In this document: one piece after another, positions 17,369 to 25,791 of the stretch
How the letters are laid out: the number at the start of each line of letters is the position of its first letter
Numbering within the stretch: the first letter of the stretch is position 1
Source: Phormidium tenue FACHB-886
Lineage (GTDB): Bacteria; Cyanobacteriota; Cyanobacteriia; Elainellales; Elainellaceae
Length of the DNA: 64,000 bases
Direction of reading: 5' to 3'
Assembly: GCF_014764505.1 (NCBI RefSeq)
Contig: NZ_JACXWX010000012.1
Location: forward strand, 79,530 to 143,529
Notes under the pieces: model-generated
Database searches by the model: none
What the model saw: the letters and a program-made list of their open reading frames with translations, nothing else
What the model was told of the DNA's origin: nothing
Program-made: the position numbers and the translations under genes

Positions 17369-17890
17369 ATGAAAAAGGCGCTATACATTCTGGCTGAGTT
17401 TAGCGATCGGGATTTTGACTGGCTGCTGACTACGGGTAGAAAAAAGGCTGTAGCGGCCGGAAGTACGTTAATTCGTGAGAGAGAGCCGATCGATGCGCTG
17501 TATCTGGTGCTGCAAGGAACGCTGACGGTATCGGTGGAAGCATTAGATGGTGCAGAAGTGGCGCGGCTGGGCAGCGGCGAAGTGGTCGGCGAGATGTCGT
17601 TTGTCGATTCGCGTAACCCTTCTGCCACCGTTAAAGCTGCGACTGATGCCATAGTCTGGTCTATTCCCAGATCGCAGCTTGCCACAAAGCTGCTGCAAGA
17701 CAAGGAGTTTGCCTGTCACTTCTATCATGCGGTTGCTGTGTTCTTGTCCGATCGCCTGCGTGAGACGATGAATTCCCATAGTCCAGCCTTCGAAGACAGC
17801 TCAGTAATGAATCCCCAGTTTGCCCGAAATATAGAACTGGCAGAAGCACGGCTAAGCTGGTTAATTGATCGGCTGCTGAAAGAGAAATAG
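17369..17890 (+). CDS. Stand-alone cyclic-nucleotide-binding-domain protein
   Basis: A 173-residue protein whose residues about 20-130 form one cNMP-binding beta-roll: LYLVLQGTLTVSVE, the GEVVGEMSFVD phosphate-binding-cassette region and RNPSATVKA. The central GEMSFVDSRNPSATV replaces the classic GELAL...RAATV arginine motif, so real cNMP binding is uncertain. The C-terminus is helical with no helix-turn-helix, so it is not a Crp-type activator. The ATG at 17369 starts 25 bp after moaA, suggesting co-expression; a longer frame from 17303 overlaps moaA and is rejected. Confidence 0.82.
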   Translation: MKKALYILAEFSDRDFDWLLTTGRKKAVAAGSTLIREREPIDALYLVLQGTLTVSVEALDGAEVARLGSGEVVGEMSFVDSRNPSATVKAATDAIVWSIPRSQLATKLLQDKEFACHFYHAVAVFLSDRLRETMNSHSPAFEDSSVMNPQFARNIELAEARLSWLIDRLLKEK

Positions 17891-17986
17891 GGTTGTGAGC
17901 CCTCCTTCTGCGGCATAACCTGAACTTGGCATAAACCCAAACAAAGACAGATGAAAACCCACCTAAATCTTCTGTAGGGTGGACCT

Positions 17987-18823
17987 ATGAAATTCTCACT
18001 CGCACGACAACGGTTTTACCAGGAAATCGGGCAGGACGAAGCGCAGATTAGTCTTGCGCGGGCAGCACTGTACCTCGCGCAAGAAGAATATCCTGATCTG
18101 GATATAGAAGATTACCTGAACAAGCTAGAGGCGATGGCGGCTCAGGTAAGAGAACAGCTGCCAGCCGAACTTTATCCCCTTCGGATCATTCAGACGCTCA
18201 ATCGCTACCTTTATGAAGATCTGGGATTTTCTGGCAACAGCGAAAGCTACTATGATCCCCGCAATAGTTTTTTGAACCAGGTGATCGATCGCCGCACAGG
18301 GATTCCTATTACTCTGTCGCTGGTGTATTTAGAAGTGGCAGAGCGGATTGGCTTTCCAATGGAGGGCATTGGGATGCCGGGTCATTTTTTGATCCGTCCT
18401 GTGGGCGAAGGGATGGAGATTTTTGTTGATCCTTTTCATCAAGGAGAAGTGCTGTTTCTAGAAGACTGCCGCGATCGACTGAGCCAACTTTTTGGCAGAG
18501 CAGTTGAGCTGCGCCCAGAGTATCTAGAAGCTGTCAGTCCCCGCTACTTTTTAGCCAGGATGCTAGCGAATTTGAAGGCAATCTACATCCAGCAAGAAGA
18601 TCTTTTGCGAGCGCTAGCGGCGATCGAACGCATTTTGCTATTGTTTCCAGACGCTTTAATGGAGCAGCGCGATCGAGGGCTGCTATGCTTTCAGCTAGGA
18701 CGCTGGGTAGAAGCAAGGCAAGATTTGGAAACCTACCTAACAGCGATCCCAGCGACCGCACAAGATGCGCCCACAATCCGCGAGCTGCTGCGCCAAATAG
18801 ATGAGAACTTACCGTCTATGTAG
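17987..18823 (+). CDS. SirB1-family protein (transglutaminase-like fold plus TPR)
   Basis: A 278-residue protein: residues about 30-165 match the SirB1 N-terminal transglutaminase-like region (ILNRYLYEDLGFSGN-like segment, YYDPRNSFLNQVIDRRTGIPITLSLVY, GMPGHFLIR, FVDPFHQGE), and the C-terminal third forms about two TPR helical hairpins (about 180-270). The equivalent catalytic Cys is not evident, so it is probably a non-enzymatic scaffold. Role unknown in cyanobacteria. Starts at ATG 17987 with a weak GGTGG upstream. Confidence 0.88.
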   Translation: MKFSLARQRFYQEIGQDEAQISLARAALYLAQEEYPDLDIEDYLNKLEAMAAQVREQLPAELYPLRIIQTLNRYLYEDLGFSGNSESYYDPRNSFLNQVIDRRTGIPITLSLVYLEVAERIGFPMEGIGMPGHFLIRPVGEGMEIFVDPFHQGEVLFLEDCRDRLSQLFGRAVELRPEYLEAVSPRYFLARMLANLKAIYIQQEDLLRALAAIERILLLFPDALMEQRDRGLLCFQLGRWVEARQDLETYLTAIPATAQDAPTIRELLRQIDENLPSM

Positions 18824-19103
18824 CGGTTTTTCAGTCAATTTTGAAAAAACTACGCTATTCGTAGCCCATTTTCTTAAAGTTGTTCTAAACTGTTCTGCGT
18901 AGTTCACGCTCTATTGAGTCGCTGGTCTCCGCTGAATCGCACAGTTCCCCCTCCTAAATCTAAGCATTGCAGTTAGTGGGTCTTGAAGCCAGATGTAGCG
19001 CTTTTGATTTGGGCGGGGGTTTATCATATGAACCGCATTCGCAGACCGTTACTTCACAGAGCCTTAACTTGAATACCGCTATAATTTGTTTTTCCTCAGC
19101 GTC

Positions 19104-20432
19104 ATGGTTGATTCTTTTGAAAAATTCTCTGTGTCTAATCTAGACGGCTCTCGCGCTGAAACACCTGAAACCTATAGAGAATCTGCCTTAGCGGCGATCG
19201 TCACTCCACCCACAACACCTATGCTGTTATCTGGGGATAGCCGTTTCACGATGGCGCGGCTGAATCAGGCAATTCTCTGCTTTCGTTCAAGTCCAAATCT
19301 GTACCCCGATCGCCTGCTCGAGCAGCCTTATCTATCGCTTAATGAGCTAACGCCTTGGCTGCTGTGGCGGATGGCCCGCAGTGCTTGCGGAACTATGCAG
19401 CTGCTGGAGGGCACAACGGCAAAACTTCAGCAAGCCGAGCAGCCCTGGCAGACAGGTATCTTGCGGCTGGTGCTGCTGCTAGAGATCGATCTGCCTGGAG
19501 CAAATTCATTTAAGTTTGACTTGGTGACGCAGCAAACGCCAACTCTATTGGAAAACGATTGCTACATCCAGTGTGATGCTTTCAGTCAAAAGGCAGTTTC
19601 AATTGTTGCTGCCAAAGCAAAGCTAGTTAAGCCGCTCCAAACTGACGCACTGCAGCTCTTCCTGCAAGGCATGGCAGCTGAGGTTTTAATCCCTCATCTG
19701 CCCTGGCAGCCCGCCCTGCTGCGGCTTCGCCTTGGCTTTGAGTACACGCCTGATTCTTCTGTCTTACATCTCTCAGTTTCGGATGCTTCGCTCTTGCTGC
19801 GCGTTACAGATTCAGCTTGGAGTAACCGATACAGGGAGGCGATCGATCATCAGCATTTAACTGAACGATTGCCCGACCTGCTTCTGCTCAGAGACGCAGT
19901 TTCTCCGGCAGAATTGGCTGCTGTAGCATGGGAGGCGAACGATCGGCTGCAGGGGCTGCTAGCCAGTCGAAATATGATTCAATCGCCGCTTCCGTTAGCT
20001 GATTTAGTAAATCGCCTGTTCTGGGGCTTTAGCCATAGCGCCTATGAGGTGATGCAGCTAATGAGTGGGGTTTCGGTGCATCTACTTCAGCCTGGGCAAA
20101 GCTGGGAAAGTGGAATTTTGCGGCTGTGGCTGCGCCTAGAGGTGCAGACGCCGGAAGCAGTTTGGGAAATAGATCTGGCAACTGGGCAAGCTACTGAAGC
20201 TGAGCCAGTGCAGCTCGCGTCAACTAGTGTAGTGCGATCGATCGATCTGGTTTGGCTACATCAGCCAATGCTGCTGGAGTCGTTGGAGATGAGCCTAAGT
20301 CGCCAAATTAGAGAAGCTGCGCCAGAGCTAGTGCTTTGGGCAGAGGGAACAGCAGTAGAGTTGCAAATTGCAGCGGACGTCTGGCAGCCCGGATTTGTTC
20401 ATCTCAAAATTGGATTTGAATTAATTTGCTAG
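19104..20432 (+). CDS. Unrecognised protein with an internal duplication
   Basis: A 442-residue soluble protein I cannot place in a family. It is built of two similar halves. A segment with a central tryptophan and GILRLxLxLE recurs at about residues 79-140 (Trp115) and 298-350 (Trp334); a second type, WQPxxxxLxxGFE, recurs at about 168-204 (Trp191) and 380-442 (Trp417). The segments are amphipathic beta strands preceded by a helix. No catalytic motif, signal peptide or membrane segment is visible. The ATG at 19104 is chosen over a TTG at 19086; neither has a ribosome-binding site. It stands alone, with 280 bp before and 650 bp after it. Confidence 0.8.
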   Translation: MVDSFEKFSVSNLDGSRAETPETYRESALAAIVTPPTTPMLLSGDSRFTMARLNQAILCFRSSPNLYPDRLLEQPYLSLNELTPWLLWRMARSACGTMQLLEGTTAKLQQAEQPWQTGILRLVLLLEIDLPGANSFKFDLVTQQTPTLLENDCYIQCDAFSQKAVSIVAAKAKLVKPLQTDALQLFLQGMAAEVLIPHLPWQPALLRLRLGFEYTPDSSVLHLSVSDASLLLRVTDSAWSNRYREAIDHQHLTERLPDLLLLRDAVSPAELAAVAWEANDRLQGLLASRNMIQSPLPLADLVNRLFWGFSHSAYEVMQLMSGVSVHLLQPGQSWESGILRLWLRLEVQTPEAVWEIDLATGQATEAEPVQLASTSVVRSIDLVWLHQPMLLESLEMSLSRQIREAAPELVLWAEGTAVELQIAADVWQPGFVHLKIGFELIC

Positions 20433-21079
20433 AAATATATTCAGATTTCAGACAATATCGTTAGCTATCAACATACACTTAAGTGTTTTGGGATACGAAT
20501 CTACTCCTATTTGTTTTTAGCAAATTACACAGCGCTAAAAACAAATGGTTGAGTGTGCAGCCAAATTTGATATTTTTTCTTTTCTCAAGGTTAGTTAGTA
20601 CTTAGAGATTTTTTTGGTGCGTAGCAAGCGGAAACTGATACATATCAGCTCATTGAGTATTGGATGTGATAAAGACTGCACGATTTCGCGATCGGAAGTA
20701 TGAATTAGCTCATTAAGCATTGATGTGATAAGGACTGCACAATCTCGCATTCAAATCATAAATCAACTCATCATTTTGAGAGAACTGATTTTTCCTAAAT
20801 AATCTCCTTTGTCGTTCTAAAGTTTGACTTCAGGGATTGTCTTTCCAGAGGTTGATCCATCGCTCATTTACAAGCGTTACAAAACAGATAAGAGTTATTC
20901 GATCGAAATTTCAAGTTTTGCAGTTCTAGCTTTTACCCTTTTGCTTTTGGGTAAGCTGTTTTACTCACTTGTCCTGAAAGCGTGAATTAATTTTCGATCG
21001 ATGAGAGCGCTTAGAGGCGTTTGAAGCAGATACTTGTACACTGCTTCTCTGTTCACAAAGCTGAATGAGGGAGATCTCA
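20433..21079. other. Long AT-rich spacer with imperfect direct repeat, upstream of Mn catalase
   Basis: 647 bp without a gene. Two copies of a roughly 42-bp sequence (agctcatt...gatgtgata... actgcac... tctcgc) lie at 20647-20689 and 20707-20748, spaced by 60 bp. A hairpin at 20928-20957 (ttaccc/gggtaa with flanking agc/gct) lies 120 bp before the catalase gene. The repeat could be an operator pair for the catalase, but this is inference. Confidence 0.6.
20647..20748 (+). repeat. Imperfect 42-bp direct repeat
   Basis: Copies at 20647-20689 and 20707-20748 share most positions, including cattgatgtgata-like and actgcac blocks. A third, weaker match (aactcatc) follows near 20765. Confidence 0.75.
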
Positions 21080-21982
21080 ATGTTTTATCATGACAAGCGA
21101 TTGCAGTATTACACTCGTCCCGATCGTCCGGATGCACTCTACGCCAAGAAGATTCAAGAGCTAATCGGTGGTACATTCGGCGAAATGACCGTGATGATGC
21201 AATATTTGTTCCAGGGATGGAACTGTCGCGGTCCCGCGAAATACCGGGATATGTTGCTGGATATCGGAACTGAAGAAATTGGGCACGTAGAGATGCTGGC
21301 TACGATGATCGCGCATCTACTAGATAAAGCCCCTATCAGACTACAAGAAGAAGGATCAAAAGATCCGATCGTTGGTACCGCAATGGGCGGCGGTAATCTA
21401 CAAGGTGCGATTACTGATATCATTGGCAGCAGCATGAATCCTCAACACCTGATTAACACCGGGTTAGGAGCGCAGGCTGCAGATAGCGTTGGCTACCCCT
21501 GGAATGGTCGTTTTATCGTAGCAAGCGGCAATCTACTTGCTGATTTCCGCTCCAACCTGCATGCTGAGTCTCAAGGACGTCTGCAAGCCGTTCGGATGTA
21601 TGAAATGACGAACGATCATGGCGTACGTGACACGCTGAGCTTTATGATCGCCCGGGATACAATGCACCAAAACCAGTGGTTGGCAGCGATCGAAGAACTG
21701 GAATCCGATGGATTAGAAACGACTCCAGTTCCTAGCTCCTTCCCGCAGGATTTGGAAAAATCGCAGCACGCTTACCAGTTCTGGAATCACTCGAAGGGTG
21801 AACAAAGCGCAGAAGGCCGCTGGGCGAAGGGCAAATCCATGGATGGCAAAGGTGAATTTGAGTACGTTGCCAATCCTGAGCCGCTAGGCGAAGAGCCGGT
21901 GCCACCGTCTGGCGATCCTCGTCTGCATGGTACAAATGAAACCGCTCGTTTGGCATCAGACACCATCAACCCTGCTAAATAG
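21080..21982 (+). CDS. Manganese catalase
   Basis: Dismutates hydrogen peroxide with a di-manganese centre instead of haem. The 300-residue protein has the ferritin-like four-helix bundle with ligand-like residues Glu35 (GTFGEM), Glu66 and His69 (TEEIGH), Glu163 (HAESQGR) and His196 (DTMHQNQW). The Pro/Gly-rich C-terminal tail is typical of the family. The ATG at 21080 has GGGAG six nt upstream, which decides against the ATG at 21065. An Nramp-type metal transporter follows, consistent with a manganese/oxidative-stress group. Confidence 0.95.
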   Translation: MFYHDKRLQYYTRPDRPDALYAKKIQELIGGTFGEMTVMMQYLFQGWNCRGPAKYRDMLLDIGTEEIGHVEMLATMIAHLLDKAPIRLQEEGSKDPIVGTAMGGGNLQGAITDIIGSSMNPQHLINTGLGAQAADSVGYPWNGRFIVASGNLLADFRSNLHAESQGRLQAVRMYEMTNDHGVRDTLSFMIARDTMHQNQWLAAIEELESDGLETTPVPSSFPQDLEKSQHAYQFWNHSKGEQSAEGRWAKGKSMDGKGEFEYVANPEPLGEEPVPPSGDPRLHGTNETARLASDTINPAK

Positions 21983-22035
21983 AGGTGGTCTTTAGCCATC
22001 TAGGCTTGAAATACATCCTGTTGTAGCGATGGCAC

Positions 22036-22063
22036 GAAGGGCATGACGATCGTCATGCCCTTC
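22036..22063. terminator. Perfect 28-bp palindrome between Mn catalase and mntH
   Basis: The sequence gaagggcatgacga is followed immediately by its exact complement, ending 118 bp before the Nramp gene. As RNA it would form a stem with a tight loop and probably ends the catalase transcript; as DNA it could equally be a symmetric protein-binding site. There is no T run. Confidence 0.6.
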
Positions 22064-22181
22064 CAGTGGGTTTAGTCTTCGAGAACGCCTGCAAATGTTA
22101 TGTCGATTGAGTGCTGAATTTACAAACCTGTTTAATCTTGTTTGCTCTTTCTAATCGCCAAGCTTCTTACAAGATGTTGTT

Positions 22182-23489
22182 ATGACTTCTTCTAACCGCG
22201 CTCCTAGTTTACCTGAAGTTCATCGCAGCATTGCCGTTCCCCAAGTCAAAGGTTTTTGGCGCAAGCTGCTGGCTTATGCGGGTCCAGGTTGTTTAATTTC
22301 TGTGGGCTACATGGACCCAGGCAACTGGGCAACCGACATTGCAGGCGGGTCTAAGTTTGGCTATACGCTGCTGTCAGTGATTCTTTTGTCAAACCTGATG
22401 GCAATTCTGCTGCAATCGCTATGTGTGCGGCTAGGTGTTGCAACAGGGCGAGATTTGGCACAGGCTTGTCGGGATTACTTCAATCCACGCCTCAGCTTTG
22501 CGCTGTGGATTTTGTGCGAAATTGCCATTGCCGCCTGTGATCTTGCAGAGCTACTGGGAAGTGCGATCGCGCTTCAGCTCCTTTTTGGCTTGCCGCTTGC
22601 CATTGGGGTTTGTTTAACAGCGCTGGATGTATTGGCATTGCTGTTTCTACAGCACAAAGGCTTTCGCTACATTGAAGCCCTAGTCACGGTCTTAGTGGCA
22701 ACGATCGGCGTTTGCTTTATTGCAGAACTTTTGTTTGCGCGCCCTGATATCAATAGCATTCTGGCGGGCTATTTGCCCAAAAAAGCCGTGATCCAAAATC
22801 CGGAAATGCTTTACCTGGCGATCGGCATCTTGGGGGCAACTGTGATGCCTCACAATTTATACCTGCATTCTTCGATCGTGCAGACAAGAGCATGGCAGCC
22901 TACTCCCCAAAAACGCTGGGAAGCGATTAAATTTGGTACGCTCGATTCTACAATTGCGTTGTCGCTGGCGCTGCTGATTAACTCTGCCATTCTAATTGTC
23001 TCGGCAGCAACCTTCCATGGCTCCGGCTATCAAGAAGTGGCAGAGATTCAGGATGCTTACCAGCTGCTGTCGCCGCTTTTAGGAGTCAGCGCTGCGAGTG
23101 CTGTTTTTGGTTTGGCGCTACTGGCTTCAGGTCAAAGTTCAACGCTAACAGCGACACTAGCAGGGCAGGTCGTGATGGAAGGATTCCTGCAGCTGCGGAT
23201 TCCGAGTTGGCTCCGTCGCCTCTCCACTCGTTTAATTGCAGTAGTTCCTGCGCTGATCGCGATTGTCTTCTTTGGAGAAGAAAGTACAGGTAGCCTGTTG
23301 GTTTTCAGTCAGGTAGTGTTAAGTTTACAGTTGCCGTTTGCAGTCATTCCGTTAGTGATGTTCACAAGCGATCGCCGCTTAATGGGCGAATTCGCAAATC
23401 CTTGGTGGTTGAAAGCAGTGGCTTGGGCGGTAACAATGATCATTGTTGGTCTGAACTGCTGGCTATTGCTTCAAACCTTTTTAGCTTGA
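22182..23489 (+). CDS. mntH: Nramp-family divalent metal transporter
   Basis: Proton-coupled uptake of Mn2+ (or Fe2+) across the plasma membrane. The 435-residue protein has about eleven membrane spans. The two unwound-helix metal-binding motifs are clear: Asp45-Pro-Gly-Asn48 in TM1 and Met222-Pro-His-Asn225 in TM6. It follows the Mn catalase gene, which supports manganese as substrate. The DUF2243 gene begins 40 bp downstream, probably in the same transcript. No ribosome-binding site is obvious before the ATG at 22182. Confidence 0.95.
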   Translation: MTSSNRAPSLPEVHRSIAVPQVKGFWRKLLAYAGPGCLISVGYMDPGNWATDIAGGSKFGYTLLSVILLSNLMAILLQSLCVRLGVATGRDLAQACRDYFNPRLSFALWILCEIAIAACDLAELLGSAIALQLLFGLPLAIGVCLTALDVLALLFLQHKGFRYIEALVTVLVATIGVCFIAELLFARPDINSILAGYLPKKAVIQNPEMLYLAIGILGATVMPHNLYLHSSIVQTRAWQPTPQKRWEAIKFGTLDSTIALSLALLINSAILIVSAATFHGSGYQEVAEIQDAYQLLSPLLGVSAASAVFGLALLASGQSSTLTATLAGQVVMEGFLQLRIPSWLRRLSTRLIAVVPALIAIVFFGEESTGSLLVFSQVVLSLQLPFAVIPLVMFTSDRRLMGEFANPWWLKAVAWAVTMIIVGLNCWLLLQTFLA

Positions 23490-23529
23490 TGCTACGTTGT
23501 GTCTACCTATTTGTTCGTTTAACTCGATT

Positions 23530-24036
23530 ATGACTGCTGAACCAAATTCGTTAAGTTCAACCGAAACTCAATCTAATACCCAGACTCACCGTCGTTTGCT
23601 AGTAGCAGCCGGGCTAACTTTAGGCATTGGGCAGGCAGGCTTCTTTGATGGTATTGTGCTGCACCAATTGTTGCAATGGCATCACATGTTTTCCAGCGTG
23701 AAAACAGATGCCACGGTTGCAGGAATGGAGCTTAACACGCTCGGCGATGGGCTGTTTCACGCATTTGATTGGGTAATGGTTTCGATCGGTATTGTCTTGC
23801 TTTGGCAGGCAGCCAAACAGCAAGCGCTATCCGGGCGGGTCTTTGTAGGATCGCTGCTAATGGGTGCCGGTCTGTTTAATGTAGTCGAGGGGCTGATTGA
23901 TCATCAGATTCTTGGCATTCACCACGTCAAACCTGGAGCGCATCAGCTTGCCTATGATGTAGGTTTCCTGGCGATCGGCGCAATTATTGCCGCTGCAGGC
24001 TGGCTGCTGCTGCGTTCTCAAAAGAGCGCAATATAA
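23530..24036 (+). CDS. DUF2243 membrane protein
   Basis: A 168-residue protein with about four membrane spans and a high number of conserved histidines in or near them (GIVLHQLLQWHHM, GLFHAFDW, GLIDHQILGIHHV, PGAHQLAYD). This His-rich pattern is characteristic of DUF2243; it suggests metal or haem contact, but function is unknown. Its position 40 bp behind mntH hints at a role in metal handling. The ATG at 23530 begins the family-like region; the longer frame from 23497 is not favoured. Confidence 0.88.
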   Translation: MTAEPNSLSSTETQSNTQTHRRLLVAAGLTLGIGQAGFFDGIVLHQLLQWHHMFSSVKTDATVAGMELNTLGDGLFHAFDWVMVSIGIVLLWQAAKQQALSGRVFVGSLLMGAGLFNVVEGLIDHQILGIHHVKPGAHQLAYDVGFLAIGAIIAAAGWLLLRSQKSAI

Positions 24037-24093
24037 GGACGAAAATCTAAGGACGCATACGAACGATGCCATAATGCGTAAGAAACCGGGTGG

Positions 24094-25587
24094 CTACACT
24101 GCCCAATTTTTAGTACGTTCCACAGCTTTTTGCCAGGTTGCAAACTGCTCGATCGCCTGATTAGAGCGTTCTCCCGGCGCAAATACCCGCTCGATCGCCT
24201 GATTGCTCACCAGTTCTTCAAAGCTCTGCCAAATGCCAGCCTGTAGCCCTGCAGCAAAGGCAACGCCCTGCACCGTGACATCCCGGATCACTGGACGCTC
24301 TACCGGAATGCCCAAGACATCTGCCTGAAGCTGCATCAAGAAATCATTTTCACAGGCTCCGCCGTCCACCCTGAGTTGCTGCATCGGCATAGCGCTGGAC
24401 GCATCGATCGCCTGCACTACTTCTTTCACCTGATAAGCGATCGCTTCTAGTACCGATCGCACCAAGTGTTCGCGCTTTACGCCTGCAGTGATGCCTAAAA
24501 ATGCACCCCGGGCGCTCATGTCCCAATGGGGGGTTCCCAATCCACTTAAAGCAGGTACAAAGTAAACGCCACCATTGTCGCTTACCTGTTTTGCAAGCGT
24601 CTCGGTTTCTGCCGCCTTGCTAATTAGCTGTAGCCCGTCGCGCAGCCATTGCACACAGGCTCCGCTGGTGAACATGCTGCCTTCCAGAGCATAGCCGATC
24701 TCTAGCTTGTTGGACTTATGCTGCGTCCAAGCAATCGTTGAAATGAGCTGGGGCGATCGAACAACCTCCGAACCCGTATGGGCAACCAAAAAGCTGCCCG
24801 TGCCGTAGGTGCATTTCATCTGTCCCAGGCGATCGCACCCATGCCCAAACAGCGCCGCCTGCTGATCGCCCAGAATTGCCGTGATCGGAATTTCAACCCC
24901 CAGCAGGTCTGTAGCACCAAAGTGGCTGAGGCTGGGCTGAATGCGAGGCAGCAGAGAGGACGGAATCTGAAATAGCTGCAGCATTGTTTCATCCCAGTCG
25001 CCCTTATGCAGATTCATCAGCATCGTGCGGCTGGCGTTGCTATGGTCGGTCGCATGAGTGCGGCCATTCGTCAGCTTCCACAAAATCCAGGTGTCGATCG
25101 TTCCGCCTAAAGTCGTCTCTAGATTGACTTCTGGAATGTGATCGAGCAGCCAGCGGAGTTTGGTTGCAGAAAAATAAGCGTCAATCACCAGACCCGTGCG
25201 CTCGAAAATTTCTGGGGCATGTCCTTGGTCCTGCAGCTGATGGCAAAACTCAGCTGTGCGTCGATCTTGCCAAACGATCGCCCGATGGAGCGGCTCTCCA
25301 GTCGTCTTGTCCCACAGTAGGCAGGTTTCGCGCTGCACAGTCAAGCCGATCGCCGCGATCTCCGTGGCGGGAATTTGGGAAGTCTGAAGGACAGTTTGGA
25401 TCACTTCAACTGTGGTTTGCCAAATTTCCAGCGGGTCGTGCTCTAGCCAGCCCGGTTGTGGGTAGTGCTGCGTTAGTTCGCGGTAAGCATGAGCAATTGC
25501 AAAGCCAGCGCGATCAAAGATAAAGGCTCGGTTGCCCGTTGTACCTAAATCAAGCGCCAGAACATAGCCAGAATCAGCAGAAGACAT
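24094..25587 (-). CDS. glpK: Glycerol kinase
   Basis: Phosphorylates glycerol to glycerol-3-phosphate. The 497-residue FGGY-family kinase shows the N-terminal phosphate loop LALDLGTTGNRAF, the glycerol-contacting QRETCLLWD and WQDRRTAEFC segments, GDQQAALFGHGC and TYGTGSFL in the middle, and MQQLRVDGGACENDFLMQLQAD near the C-terminus. The start at 25587 gives the standard N-terminus. It is convergent with the DUF2243 gene and divergent from crtD. Its presence implies the strain can use glycerol or recycle lipid glycerol. Confidence 0.96.
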   Translation of the reverse strand: MSSADSGYVLALDLGTTGNRAFIFDRAGFAIAHAYRELTQHYPQPGWLEHDPLEIWQTTVEVIQTVLQTSQIPATEIAAIGLTVQRETCLLWDKTTGEPLHRAIVWQDRRTAEFCHQLQDQGHAPEIFERTGLVIDAYFSATKLRWLLDHIPEVNLETTLGGTIDTWILWKLTNGRTHATDHSNASRTMLMNLHKGDWDETMLQLFQIPSSLLPRIQPSLSHFGATDLLGVEIPITAILGDQQAALFGHGCDRLGQMKCTYGTGSFLVAHTGSEVVRSPQLISTIAWTQHKSNKLEIGYALEGSMFTSGACVQWLRDGLQLISKAAETETLAKQVSDNGGVYFVPALSGLGTPHWDMSARGAFLGITAGVKREHLVRSVLEAIAYQVKEVVQAIDASSAMPMQQLRVDGGACENDFLMQLQADVLGIPVERPVIRDVTVQGVAFAAGLQAGIWQSFEELVSNQAIERVFAPGERSNQAIEQFATWQKAVERTKNWAV

Positions 25588-25791
25588 AAGCGCGAACTAC
25601 AGAAAACAATAGAAATAGAACAGGAAGTTCTCTCTCAGTGTAAGACCTGATTCTCTAATTCATGATTCTATTGAGTTCTGCAACAAGACTGAGCTTTATT
25701 GGGCTTTCAGCAGGCAATCTTGCCTGTCATTCACCTACGATCTTCGATATAGTAAATATTAAGTAATATTAATAATCTTAAAATTTGAATC

